From assembly GCA_013360405.1 (NCBI GenBank), contig JABWBR010000019.1:1-64000 (forward strand): a stretch of 64,000 bases of DNA, given 5' to 3'. A program made the position numbers and the translations under genes. Under the pieces are notes generated by a model. It was not told the DNA's origin, did not search any database, and was given only the letters and a program-made list of their open reading frames with translations. Position 1 is the stretch's first letter; each line of letters begins with the position of its first letter. Shown piece after piece: positions 23,842-32,982 of this stretch. This DNA comes from Saprospiraceae bacterium. Lineage in GTDB: Bacteria; Bacteroidota; Bacteroidia; Chitinophagales; Saprospiraceae.

Positions 23842-26826
23842 ATGATCACCACCGAGCACACCTTCGAATCCGCCCTCGTCGAATCGCTGATAACGGAAGG
23901 CGGCTATACCCAGGGCAATGCCCAGGACTACAGCCCCGAGTTGGGTATGTTCAAAAACGAAGTCATTCATTTCCTGCAACAATCGCAGCCTAAGCGCTGG
24001 GAAAAAATAGCGGCCATACACGGAGCGGATGCCGATAACCGGGTGATACAACGCCTTTACAAAGAACTGGACCTGCGAGGTTGCCTCGATGTGCTGCGCA
24101 ACGGCTTTGTGGATTACGGCGTGCGTTTTCAAATGGCCTTTTTCAAACCCGCCTCCGGCATGAATCCCGATGCGATAGAGTTGTACCTCAAAAACGAGTT
24201 GAAAGTCTACCGCCAGATATACTACAGCAGCAAAGTAAAAAACTCGGTAGACGTGGTGTTGTCGCTGAACGGTTTGCCGGTAGCGACGTTGGAGTTGAAA
24301 AACCAATTTACCGGACAAAATGTGGGCAACGCCCTAAAACAATACAGTACCACCCGCGACAACAGGGAATTGCTTTTTACCTTCAAAAAAAGGGCTTTGG
24401 TGCATTTTGCCGTCGATCAGGATGAGGTGTTTATGACCACCAGGCTGGACGACAGCAAAACCTACTGGCTGCCCTTCAACAAAGGCTACAACAAAGGCAA
24501 GGGCAACCCACCCAATCCCGACGGCTACCGCACTGCTTACCTGTGGGAGTATATTTTGCAAAAAGACAGTTGGATGGAGATCATCCAGCAGTTCTTGCAT
24601 TTGCAGACCCAAGAAATAGCAGTAGAGGGCAAAATTTACAAAAAAGAAAAACTCATCTTTCCGCGCTACCACCAGTTGGACGCCGTGCGGGCCATCAGTC
24701 AAAAAGTGCTGGAAGTCGGCGTGGGGAAAAACTACCTCGTGCAACACTCGGCGGGCTCGGGCAAGAGCAACTCCATCGCCTGGCTGGCCTACCGCCTCTC
24801 CAGCCTCCACAATGCGGAAGACCGGCGGGTATTCGATTCCGTCATCGTAGTCACCGACCGCAAAGTACTCGACCAGCAATTGCAGAACACCATCTACCAG
24901 TTTGAACACAAAACGGGCGTGGTGCAGAAAATAGACAAAGACAGCGCGCAGTTGGCGGCGGCCCTGGGCTACGGCGCCAATATCATTATCACCACCTTAC
25001 AAAAATTCCCCTTCATAGTAGAAAAAGTAGGTGAATTACCCAGCCGGACTTATGCCGTTATTGTCGATGAAGCGCACAGTTCACAGGGAGGCGAAGCGAG
25101 CAAAAAACTAAAAGAAGTGCTGGCCGCAAAAAACCTGGAAGATGCCCTGCTGGAAGACGCCGATGAAGATTATTCCGCCGACGATTTCATCCGCGAGCAA
25201 ATCGAACGCTCGGCCGGCGCGCGTGGGCAGCAGGATAATATTTCGTTTTTCGCATTTACCGCCACGCCCAAATACAAAACGCTGCAGGTCTTTGGCGACA
25301 AAGACGCCGAAGGCAAACCCAAGCCTTTCCACCTGTATGCCATGCGCCAGGCCATCGAAGAGGGTTTTATCCTGGATGTATTGCAGAATTATACCACCTA
25401 CGAGCTGTATTTCAAACTCACCAAAGCCATAGAAGACGACCCGCAGCTGAGCAAAAAGAAAGCGGTCAAAGCCATCGGGCGTTTTGTATCGCTGCACCCG
25501 CACAACTTGGCGCAAAAAACCGAGCTCATCGTTGAGCATTTTCGGAGCATAGTATCAAAAAAGATCGGCGGCAGGGCAAAAGCCATGTTGGTTTGCGGCT
25601 CGCGGCTCCATGCCAAGCGCTATTTTGAGGAGTTCAACCGCTATATCAAAACCAAGGGCTACCAAAGCGACATCAAAATATTAGTGGCTTTTTCCGGCAA
25701 AGTCAAAGACGACAATTTCCCGGAAGGCGTCTCCGAGCCGGACATGACGGGCTACGGCGAGCGGGAATTGCCCATCGTATTTGGCACCGATGATTACAAA
25801 ATACTGATCGTGGCCGATAAATACCAGACCGGCTTTGACCAGCCTTTGCTGCACACGATGTACGTCGACAAAAAACTATCGGGCGTAAAAGCGGTGCAGA
25901 CCCTGTCCCGACTCAACCGCACCTATCCCGGCAAAGAAGATACCTTCGTGCTGGATTTCGTAAACGACCGGCAGACCATACTGGATGCCTTCCAGCCATA
26001 CTACGAAGTCACCACCGTAACCGAAGAAACCGACATCAACCACTTATACGACCTAAAAGCGCGGCTCGATCAATTCCAGGTTTATTGGAGCGATGAAATC
26101 GAAGCCTTCGCCAATGTGTACTTCGACCCGGCTACCAGTCTCAACAACCCCAAGCACCAAAAAAAGCTATACGCGTATACCGACCCGGCGGTAGACCGGT
26201 TCAGAGACATCCAGGAAGAAGAAAAACAGGACGAATTCAAAAAGGGGATGCGCACCTGGACCAACCTGTACGCCTTCCTCGCCCAGATCATGCCGTTCAC
26301 TGATTCGGAATTGGAGAAATTTTATGCTTACGCAAAATTGCTGCAAACCAGGCTTCCCAAGCGGGAGCTTTCAGAAGCCCTGCACTTAGACGACGAGATA
26401 GCCCTGGAATACTACCGCCTGCAAAAGATAAAAGAAGGCGCCATAGCCCTGCAAAAAGGCGAAGAAGGCGAACTCAGCGGAACCTCGGAAGCCGGCTTAA
26501 AACGCGGCAAAGACGAAGAAGCGAAGCTTTCTGAGATCATCAGCGTATTGAACGAGCGCTTCGGCACCGAATTCGAAGAAGCCGACAAGCTCTTCTTCGA
26601 CCAAATCGAAGCCGAATTGATGGAAGACGAAACCTTGCAGTTACAGGCCAAAGTCAACAAAATAGACACCTTCAAATACGCTTTCAACGACAAATTCATC
26701 GACAAGCTCATCGCCCGCATGGACCAGAACCAGGAGATCTTCGAAAAAATCCTGGAAGACAAAGCCTTCGGCGATTTGGTGAAGGAGCTGATGATGGCGA
26801 GGATTTATAGGAGGTTGAATGAGTGA
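23842..26826 (+). CDS. hsdR: Type I restriction enzyme endonuclease/helicase subunit
   Basis: A 994-residue motor and nuclease subunit. The N-terminal nuclease core has Asp137 in SVDVVLSLNG and Glu151-Lys153 in TLELKNQ. The SF2 helicase domains follow: AGSGKS (304-309), VIVDEAHSSQGG (DEAH 409-412), FFAFTATPKYKTL (motif III), then a RecA-2 domain with KYQTGFDQP and QTLSRLNRTYPGK. The C-terminal helical region, from about 740, is charged and probably binds HsdM. The protein looks complete, so the system should restrict DNA. It is separated from hsdS by 1.9 kb of passenger genes, unusual for a compact hsd operon. Confidence 0.97.
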   Translation: MITTEHTFESALVESLITEGGYTQGNAQDYSPELGMFKNEVIHFLQQSQPKRWEKIAAIHGADADNRVIQRLYKELDLRGCLDVLRNGFVDYGVRFQMAFFKPASGMNPDAIELYLKNELKVYRQIYYSSKVKNSVDVVLSLNGLPVATLELKNQFTGQNVGNALKQYSTTRDNRELLFTFKKRALVHFAVDQDEVFMTTRLDDSKTYWLPFNKGYNKGKGNPPNPDGYRTAYLWEYILQKDSWMEIIQQFLHLQTQEIAVEGKIYKKEKLIFPRYHQLDAVRAISQKVLEVGVGKNYLVQHSAGSGKSNSIAWLAYRLSSLHNAEDRRVFDSVIVVTDRKVLDQQLQNTIYQFEHKTGVVQKIDKDSAQLAAALGYGANIIITTLQKFPFIVEKVGELPSRTYAVIVDEAHSSQGGEASKKLKEVLAAKNLEDALLEDADEDYSADDFIREQIERSAGARGQQDNISFFAFTATPKYKTLQVFGDKDAEGKPKPFHLYAMRQAIEEGFILDVLQNYTTYELYFKLTKAIEDDPQLSKKKAVKAIGRFVSLHPHNLAQKTELIVEHFRSIVSKKIGGRAKAMLVCGSRLHAKRYFEEFNRYIKTKGYQSDIKILVAFSGKVKDDNFPEGVSEPDMTGYGERELPIVFGTDDYKILIVADKYQTGFDQPLLHTMYVDKKLSGVKAVQTLSRLNRTYPGKEDTFVLDFVNDRQTILDAFQPYYEVTTVTEETDINHLYDLKARLDQFQVYWSDEIEAFANVYFDPATSLNNPKHQKKLYAYTDPAVDRFRDIQEEEKQDEFKKGMRTWTNLYAFLAQIMPFTDSELEKFYAYAKLLQTRLPKRELSEALHLDDEIALEYYRLQKIKEGAIALQKGEEGELSGTSEAGLKRGKDEEAKLSEIISVLNERFGTEFEEADKLFFDQIEAELMEDETLQLQAKVNKIDTFKYAFNDKFIDKLIARMDQNQEIFEKILEDKAFGDLVKELMMARIYRRLNE

Positions 26827-26918
26827 GGATAAAACTCGGCGATCAGCCCTTCTGGAAACTGGAGTATGCATGGTCTTCTGATGGAAAAAGTTAAATGTCG
26901 AACAAAGGCCCGTGTAGG

Positions 26919-26984
26919 TCATTTCGACTCCGCTCAATGACCGGAATAGCAGACTCCGACGTTCGTTGAGCGGAGTCGAAATGA
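26919..26984. repeat. Inverted repeat of TTTCGACTCCGCTCAA
   Basis: TCATTTCGACTCCGCTCAA (26919-26937) pairs perfectly over 19 bp with 26966-26984, with a 28-base loop. It lies between convergent hsdR and the DUF4407 gene. There is no T run. The rest of 26827-27061 shows nothing else. Confidence 0.88.
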
Positions 26985-27061
26985 ATATCCCTCGAAGGCC
27001 AAGGCCATCCGTGCATACTGGGGGGCCAAAAGCGCACCCGACCGCCGACTGCCGGATTCCC

Positions 27062-28186
27062 CTACCCCAAATACTCCTCCAACCTCTTCAACAAATCCCG
27101 AAAAGGCGTGCCATTCACGCCCTGGATTTCCTGTTTGATCTTTTGCCGGCGCAGGTCCTCGATTTCGTCTACGTAGACCTTGCGGGTTTCGTTTTTCTTG
27201 TGGCGCTCGTAGGCGTTGGTGATCGTGATGGGCATTTTGTCTTCTTGTAGCAGATGACGGTCGTATTCGCCGGTTTTGGTGAGGGCTTTGAAGGTCACAG
27301 GGAGGATGTCGACGAGGATAAAAAACAGCATGAGAAACCACTTGGTGAGGGCTACGGTGCGGCCGCCGACTTCGTGGCTTTCGAGGCGCTCCAGGGCGAT
27401 TTCGCGGGCCAGGTAGTTGTCGCTGTAGTTGTTCCTGAATTCTTCCAGCTTGGTGTCGCGGGTGCGCTCTATTTTGGCGATGGCCACGGCGTTGCTGTCG
27501 AGCTTGACGGCGTTTTGTGCGCGCAGAGTGGCCATTTCTTCGTTGAGCAGGCTGATCTCGCTTTTGATTTCGCGCGAGCGCGGACCGTATTGTTTCATGC
27601 CGGAGGTGGTGCCGCAAAACATGGTGGTGTCTTTACCACTCATTTCGTATAAGAGCAACTTCTCTTTGCAGGCGCGCTCGGCGGTTTTGGCGTCGAGCGA
27701 GGCGTTGAGCAGGCTGTCTCTGCCGCGCACTTTTTGTATGTCAATCTCATATTTTTGGTTGATGGCCTCTTCGCCTTCGATCTGCATGGTGGTCAACTCC
27801 TGGATGAGACTGTCGTTGAAGACCAATATGACCAGCGGGTGGGAGACGAGGATGCCGATGCCCACCGAAAATAACAGACGCACTATAAAAACGGCGGAGA
27901 ATACGTCGGTGCGTATTTTTTCCGATTTGCGAAAGGTGGATACGATAAAGCGGTCGAAGACGAGTACGATAAAAGCCCAGGCTATGCCGGCGAAGATGTA
28001 GACGAATTTGCTGTCGGTGAGGGTGGAGACGGCGTAGGTCATGGATATCCAACCCAGCAAAGCGGGCACGATTACTAATCCGCCGTAACCGCCGTGTTTG
28101 ATGTGTTCAGATTGGCCGCAGCGGTCCAGGATTGACCTGTCGGAACCGGCGAGCCATACGAACATGTCGTAGAGCCTCGATTTCAT
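27062..28186 (-). CDS. DUF4407-family membrane protein
   Basis: A 374-residue inner-membrane protein. Four hydrophobic helices are visible: about 35-55 (GGLVIVPALLGWISMTYAV), 62-80 (FVYIFAGIAWAFIVLVFD), 98-118 (FIVRLLFSVGIGILVSHPLV) and 285-305 (WFLMLFFILVDILPVTFKAL). Between the third and fourth is a long charged, coiled-coil-rich segment (about 130-270), probably periplasmic. The opening FVWLAGSDRSILDRC is characteristic of the family. The C-terminus is cytoplasmic and charged. No biochemical function is known for the family. The gene is monocistronic. Confidence 0.85.
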   Translation of the reverse strand: MKSRLYDMFVWLAGSDRSILDRCGQSEHIKHGGYGGLVIVPALLGWISMTYAVSTLTDSKFVYIFAGIAWAFIVLVFDRFIVSTFRKSEKIRTDVFSAVFIVRLLFSVGIGILVSHPLVILVFNDSLIQELTTMQIEGEEAINQKYEIDIQKVRGRDSLLNASLDAKTAERACKEKLLLYEMSGKDTTMFCGTTSGMKQYGPRSREIKSEISLLNEEMATLRAQNAVKLDSNAVAIAKIERTRDTKLEEFRNNYSDNYLAREIALERLESHEVGGRTVALTKWFLMLFFILVDILPVTFKALTKTGEYDRHLLQEDKMPITITNAYERHKKNETRKVYVDEIEDLRRQKIKQEIQGVNGTPFRDLLKRLEEYLG

Positions 28187-28316
28187 TGCTTAGCATTGAG
28201 GTAGACAATGTGGTTTCAGTCGGGCGCTTCTAAGCAATGAGGCTGCCGGGGCAGTTCACGGTGCTGTGAGGCGTTGAATCAAATAACGCTATAATAAACG
28301 TATTAGTACTGCTTTT

Positions 28317-28985
28317 TTATACCAACAAACGAAGTTGTTCGACCACGCCGGATGAAGTTTCGATACCGCCCGGCAGCCGGGCGGAGGAGTGTACCTCCTG
28401 CAGTGGCGCTGCCTGCAACAAAGCAGCCAGGTTATCAGGTCTTATGCCGCCGCCGGCCATGATGCGCAGGCGTTGGCCGGCGTAGTCTATGTACTGCTTC
28501 AGCGCTTCGGCGCCCGCGGGAGCATTGGGAGCTCCTCCCGAGGTGAGTATGCGGCTTACGCCCAATGCAGCCAGTTGGTCAATGGCTTCAAGCGGCGCGG
28601 TGCATACGTCGAAGGCGCGGTGGAAGGTAAAAGGTAGTGGGTGGGATGCCTCCACCAGGCGGGCAGTTTGTTCGTAGTGTAGCCGGCCGTCGGGGTGCAG
28701 CGCCCCGCAGACGATGCCGTCGGCGCCCAATGCTTTGGCTTGGGCGGTGTCTTCGAGCATTACTTCTATTTCGTCTTCGCTATAGCAGAAGTTACCGGCC
28801 CGGGGTCTGATGAGTACGAAGATGGGAATAGATAAGGCTTGCCTGGTTTTTAGCAACATACCGGCGCTGGGGGTCAGGCCGTCTAATTCAAGCCCCGTAC
28901 ACAGTTCTATGCGGTCGGCGCGGCCGGATTGGGCGGCGAGGGCAGAGGTGTAGGAGGCGCAGCAGATTTCGAGTATTCGGTGCAT
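28317..28985 (-). CDS. cutC: CutC family protein
   Basis: A 222-residue TIM-barrel protein of the CutC family. LEICCASYTSALAAQSGRAD at the N-terminus, IFVLIRPRAGNFCYSEDE, GADGIVCGALHPDG and TFHRAFD in the middle, and RILTSGGAPNA then IMAGGGIRPDN at the end are the family hallmarks. It was originally linked to copper tolerance, but that role is disputed and the enzymatic activity is not established. The length is slightly shorter than E. coli CutC (248). It lies downstream of the S8 protease gene, with an inverted repeat between them. Confidence 0.92.
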   Translation of the reverse strand: MHRILEICCASYTSALAAQSGRADRIELCTGLELDGLTPSAGMLLKTRQALSIPIFVLIRPRAGNFCYSEDEIEVMLEDTAQAKALGADGIVCGALHPDGRLHYEQTARLVEASHPLPFTFHRAFDVCTAPLEAIDQLAALGVSRILTSGGAPNAPAGAEALKQYIDYAGQRLRIMAGGGIRPDNLAALLQAAPLQEVHSSARLPGGIETSSGVVEQLRLLV

Positions 28986-28997
28986 GGTTGATTATTT

Positions 28998-29079
28998 ATC
29001 ACAGAGTTAAACGGAGTGTCACAACGTAATATAAAAAACTCTGTGTCACTCCGTTTTACTCCGTTTAACTCTGTGGTGA
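28998..29079. repeat. Inverted word array (CACAGAGTTAAACGGAGT family)
   Basis: The left arm CACAGAGTTAAACGGAGTG (about 29000-29019) is complementary to the right arm, which has ACTCCGTTTAACTCTGTG at its end plus an additional ACTCTGTGTCACTCCG. It lies 3' of the S8 protease gene and 5' of cutC. Confidence 0.8.
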
Positions 29080-29083
29080 AATA

Positions 29084-31783
29084 TCAGTAAACAACAATTT
29101 GCCCGCCCTGCCAGCGCTTTTGCGCTAAAACACCATAAAAATAAACGCCCGGACTAAGCGGGTTGATCTGCAAAGTATGTAATTCCTCTGATGGGACAAA
29201 AGTTAACAATCGCCTGCCCTGTGCATCAAACAAAACAAAGGTGCTGATCTCGTCGGGGCCGAAGATTACCTGCAAAGACTCGGAGGCAGACGCCGGATTG
29301 GGGAAAACCACTGCCGGCTGTCCGGCGGTGTAATAAATGTCGATGGGATCGCTGTATAGCTGCGTTCCGCTGTGTAAGTCTACCCGGGCGCGGTAGGTGT
29401 TGATGCCTTGATGCGGCTGTTCGTCGGTGTGCGAAAAAGTAAGGGAGGCGCCCGGCGAATCGCGGAATAACTCGATGTAGGCGCCATTTTCTATTTTTTC
29501 GAAGGCGATGTGGCTTACCCCATAGGTCGTGCTCAGATCAAACTGCAAAATCGTGCGGCTGTCGAGCAGGTAGGCCAGGAAGTTGTTCACGTAACAGGCG
29601 CCTGCTTGCTCCCCCGCATCTACAGAATAGCTTCGGGGGCCTTCTATGCCGGGGTATAAGACGGGCGCTACGCTGTAGTATTCGTAGTTATACAACGCTT
29701 TATCGAGGGTGATGAGCGTATCGGCGAGGGTAGTGAGCGGGGTCATGTATTGATCGCCCAGGTAATAAAGCGCGTAGGCTTCGGCGCCGGCTACGGGTTG
29801 CCAGGAAAGCGCGATAGAATCGGCGCAATTGAGGGCTAGTCGCATTTCCGGCACGGGGCTGATGCCAAAAGTATCCGACAGAAAGTGCCGGTTGCCTGCC
29901 GAAAGTCGCAAGATGGCCGGGCCGGCAAACGATGGCGGGGGAGTCCACCACCATACTTGTTCGCTGGGGGCTAAGGTGTCTGTTAGCGTAGTCCATTCGG
30001 TGTCGGCAAGGTGGCGATAAGCCAGGGTGACCGGGGCATCTACAAGCGTGGTTTCCCAGCGCAGGGGGATGCGATATCCGCTGATCAATCGGTCGGATCG
30101 GCTGGGGTAAGTCCAGGCGAAGTGTTTCAGGGTATCCCATTGATAAGCCACGGAAAAGCGCTGCGGGCCCTGGGCGACGGCATGTCCGGCAATGATAATA
30201 TCGTATTCGCCGGGTGCGGGATTGTCAAGTGTTATTTGTTCGATATTGTTGCGCGAATCACGGTTTCTGCGGGCGGGCAAGGCGAGGGAGTCGGCGTGGG
30301 GGTAGGCGCTGAGGGTCCAGGGCTGCCAGGAGACGCCGACGGGAGCTGCGAGTGTCAGGTCGAGGTCATTAATCAGGGCATTGGAGGCTGTGGGTATTGC
30401 CGGGGGATCAATCCAGGCTAAGGTAATTTTGAGGTTGGTGGCGTTGGCTGGGATGTCGAGCGGGAGGTTAAGTTGTTCCTGGTCGCTGATTTCGCCGGAA
30501 AACCAGCGATTTTCCAAGGTGGTTTGAACGGCTTGCAGGGCGTTGACATTGCCGAAACCGGTAATATAATCTATACCGGGAGGGCCTGCGTCTTCGGCGC
30601 TATTGCACAAAATAGCTTTCACAAGTGCCGACTCGGGCAACTGCCCCTGCTGGGTATCGCGGTAAGCCTGTTGTACCAGCAAAGCGATGCCCGATACCAG
30701 TGCAGCGGCGTTGGAGCTGCCCTCGTGGCCCAGGGCGACGAGTTCGGGCTTAAGCCGGCCGTCGTAGGCGGGGCCGCGGGAGGACAGCGGGGAGGTAGCG
30801 CCCAAAGTATCGAGTGCGCCCACGAGTAGCACATTTTTGGCCATTTTAAAATGTCCGGTCAGGTTGGCATAACCCGTGATGCCTGCATAATTTCCGGTTG
30901 TATCGGCCTGTGAACCGCGGTTGCCGGCAGAAAAAACGCGCAGTAGAGAGGGGGTTTGCACCGAGCTCCAGTCGTAGGCCAGGGCGCCGGGATCGTAGTA
31001 ATTGCCGAAGCCGGCGCCGTAGGAGTGGTTTTGCACCGACACGTGCAGCGATTCGTAGGCTTCATCGGGGTCGGGTAGCAGCACCTCAAAAGAAGACGGG
31101 GTGATAGTGGCGCCTGGGGCGGCGCCTTTGTCTGCATACCATATATTGCCGGCGCCTGCCAGGGTAGTGGCCATCGCGGTCGCGTGTTGTTCTACAAAAT
31201 TGGAGCCCAGGTTTGACGGCCTATGGCGCCCTTTGAGGTCTATATCTGCGCTGTCGTAGCGGTTTTCTTTGACCGATACCACCATGCCGCGGCCATCGAT
31301 AAGCGGGTAGGCATTATGGATGGTGTTAACTTTATTCAGGTGCAGGTTGTGCCCCCGCAGAAGCGTCTCGGTTTGCGGGGCGGTATTCGCCAAATCGGCG
31401 AATTGTAGGAGGGGGTGGGAAGATATTTTATCAAAAAACTCATTTTCGGGCAAACTTACCATCATTACGCCGGCGGGCATATAGGCGCCGAGGAGCCGCG
31501 CTGATGGTATGAGTTGTTGTATTTCAAATAATAAAGCATTCGGATCGGAGGCGACGATACTTACCTGTATATGGTCGGTTGCAGGTTGATGCTGGCGGCT
31601 TTGCAGGGCAGGCGAAAGGTGGGTAGGGGAAGCTTGAAGGGGCTGCGCAATCGTATAATTCATGCTGTTAATCCAGCATATGGTACAAATCAATAAATGT
31701 AGCAGTATTTTATTTTGTTTCGTAAAGTATTGAAAATCAATTTTTTTTATTAAAAAAAGTGAATATATGTTGCGATTAGCCAT
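29084..31783 (-). CDS. T9SS-exported S8 (subtilase) family protease
   Basis: An 899-residue secreted protein. The N-terminus has a hydrophobic signal region (LLHLLICTICWINS). The subtilase domain spans about 60-425. The histidine lies in VEQHATAMATTLAGAG (in place of HGTHVAG) and the serine in GSSNAAALVSG (in place of GTSMAAP). The oxyanion asparagine region is VFSAGNRG. The aspartate motif is not the usual DTG; RYDSADID near residue 156 is the best candidate, as DSA. Beta-sandwich domains follow (about 440-820), and the last 70 residues are a T9SS sorting domain (VFPNPASA, SPGVYFYG). It is probably a divergent but active surface protease. The start could be a later ATG (residue 41). Confidence 0.85.
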   Translation of the reverse strand: MANRNIYSLFLIKKIDFQYFTKQNKILLHLLICTICWINSMNYTIAQPLQASPTHLSPALQSRQHQPATDHIQVSIVASDPNALLFEIQQLIPSARLLGAYMPAGVMMVSLPENEFFDKISSHPLLQFADLANTAPQTETLLRGHNLHLNKVNTIHNAYPLIDGRGMVVSVKENRYDSADIDLKGRHRPSNLGSNFVEQHATAMATTLAGAGNIWYADKGAAPGATITPSSFEVLLPDPDEAYESLHVSVQNHSYGAGFGNYYDPGALAYDWSSVQTPSLLRVFSAGNRGSQADTTGNYAGITGYANLTGHFKMAKNVLLVGALDTLGATSPLSSRGPAYDGRLKPELVALGHEGSSNAAALVSGIALLVQQAYRDTQQGQLPESALVKAILCNSAEDAGPPGIDYITGFGNVNALQAVQTTLENRWFSGEISDQEQLNLPLDIPANATNLKITLAWIDPPAIPTASNALINDLDLTLAAPVGVSWQPWTLSAYPHADSLALPARRNRDSRNNIEQITLDNPAPGEYDIIIAGHAVAQGPQRFSVAYQWDTLKHFAWTYPSRSDRLISGYRIPLRWETTLVDAPVTLAYRHLADTEWTTLTDTLAPSEQVWWWTPPPSFAGPAILRLSAGNRHFLSDTFGISPVPEMRLALNCADSIALSWQPVAGAEAYALYYLGDQYMTPLTTLADTLITLDKALYNYEYYSVAPVLYPGIEGPRSYSVDAGEQAGACYVNNFLAYLLDSRTILQFDLSTTYGVSHIAFEKIENGAYIELFRDSPGASLTFSHTDEQPHQGINTYRARVDLHSGTQLYSDPIDIYYTAGQPAVVFPNPASASESLQVIFGPDEISTFVLFDAQGRRLLTFVPSEELHTLQINPLSPGVYFYGVLAQKRWQGGQIVVY

Positions 31784-32027
31784 GTTAATAGAAATTAAAT
31801 TTCAGGTCTTCAGCCCTGTTGTAAATCAGTGAACGAAAATTACCATAAAAAAAAGCAATTGCCAAAATATAAAATTGAAAATGTTTGATTTAGTTTTTAA
31901 ATTAAAAATTATATTCTGAATAAAAATAAGATTATAAAAACATATTGTTAAAAATAAAATAATCCCAAATCTTAATAATTTACAGCGCAAATAACACAAT
32001 TGTTTAACGTTTAAACACGCGTTTAGT

Positions 32028-32846
32028 ATGAAAAAAATCTACTTGTCGGCCACCATCGTGGCGCTCTTTGGTGTAAGCTTCAGCTTTTACTCTTGCTCTA
32101 AGTCGGACAAAGTTGAATCGCAGGAACAAATTTCACAGGAAGTTCTGAGCCTGATCGCTCAGCAGGGATTCAGCACGCAGGATGTCATCATGGCTGATGG
32201 CGGCTACATCGTGGAAGGCGATATTTTCCTCACGGAAGAAGATCTGCACCGCGACATTACTTCTCCCAATTTGATCGTTGCCGAGACGGAGCAGTACCGC
32301 ACCAACAACCTGGTGAGTGTATCTTCTGCGCCGAGGACTATTACCGTTTCAATGGCTACGGGCTGCGGCAAGTGCTTGCCTGCAACCTACATTGCCGGAT
32401 TGGACGAGGCTGTTGCTCGTTATAACGCAGAAAACCTCACCATCAGGTTCGAGCGGGTGGCTAGCAACGGAAACATTCAGTTTAAGAAGGTAAATGGAAA
32501 CTACTTGGCCTCTGCTGGTTTTCCCACCAACAGTGGTAATCCTTATGGTACGGTCAACGTAAATTCTAATGCCATAGGATCAAATCCCAATGTCAACTAT
32601 CTCGCTACCATTCTGGCGCATGAGATGGGCCACTGCATCGGTTTCCGCCATACGGACTACATGGACCGTTCATACAGCTGCGGCGGCGGTTATGCCAATG
32701 AAGGCGCTAGCACGGTAGGCGCCGTACATATCCCCGGCACGCCGATTACTGCCGATCCCAATTCCTGGATGTTGGCTTGCATCGGTGGTGGCCAAAACCG
32801 CGATTTCAACAACAACGACGTAACGGCTTTGAATTATCTGTACTAG
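32028..32846 (+). CDS. HEIGH-type metalloprotease, probable lipoprotein
   Basis: A 272-residue zinc protease of the dual-action HEIGH family (M57-like). HEMGHCIGFRHTD contains the zinc ligands His198 and His202 with catalytic Glu199, and the downstream RHTD. The N-terminus is a signal peptide ending FYSCSKSD, a weak lipobox with Cys23, so it is probably a lipoprotein. The YNAENLTIRFERV region precedes the catalytic domain. The gene is single, with a 244-bp AT-rich upstream region and a strong terminator 26 bp after its stop. Its base composition matches its neighbours. Confidence 0.88.
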   Translation: MKKIYLSATIVALFGVSFSFYSCSKSDKVESQEQISQEVLSLIAQQGFSTQDVIMADGGYIVEGDIFLTEEDLHRDITSPNLIVAETEQYRTNNLVSVSSAPRTITVSMATGCGKCLPATYIAGLDEAVARYNAENLTIRFERVASNGNIQFKKVNGNYLASAGFPTNSGNPYGTVNVNSNAIGSNPNVNYLATILAHEMGHCIGFRHTDYMDRSYSCGGGYANEGASTVGAVHIPGTPITADPNSWMLACIGGGQNRDFNNNDVTALNYLY

Positions 32847-32872
32847 GATCAATTCTGGCTTGCATAACACAA

Positions 32873-32911
32873 AAAGAAGGGGCGTCCCGCTATGCAGGAC
32901 GCCCCTTCTTT
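32873..32911. terminator. Bidirectional terminator
   Basis: AAAGAAGGGGCGTCC (32873-32887) pairs perfectly with GGACGCCCCTTCTTT (32897-32911). The A-rich and T-rich ends serve both the HEIGH protease gene and the convergent TPR gene. Confidence 0.9.
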
Positions 32912-32916
32912 GTCCA

Positions 32917-32957
32917 ATCTCTCCCTCTCTCCTTCCCCCACTCTCTCCCTCCATCTC
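32917..32957. repeat. CTCCCTCT-type word run
   Basis: A degenerate pyrimidine run (CTCCCTCT, CTCTCCCTCC) lies between the terminator and the 3' end of the TPR gene. It belongs to the same group as 52975-53009. Confidence 0.55.
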
Positions 32958-32982
32958 AGACAGCAAGGCGTAAAGCCTTGCT

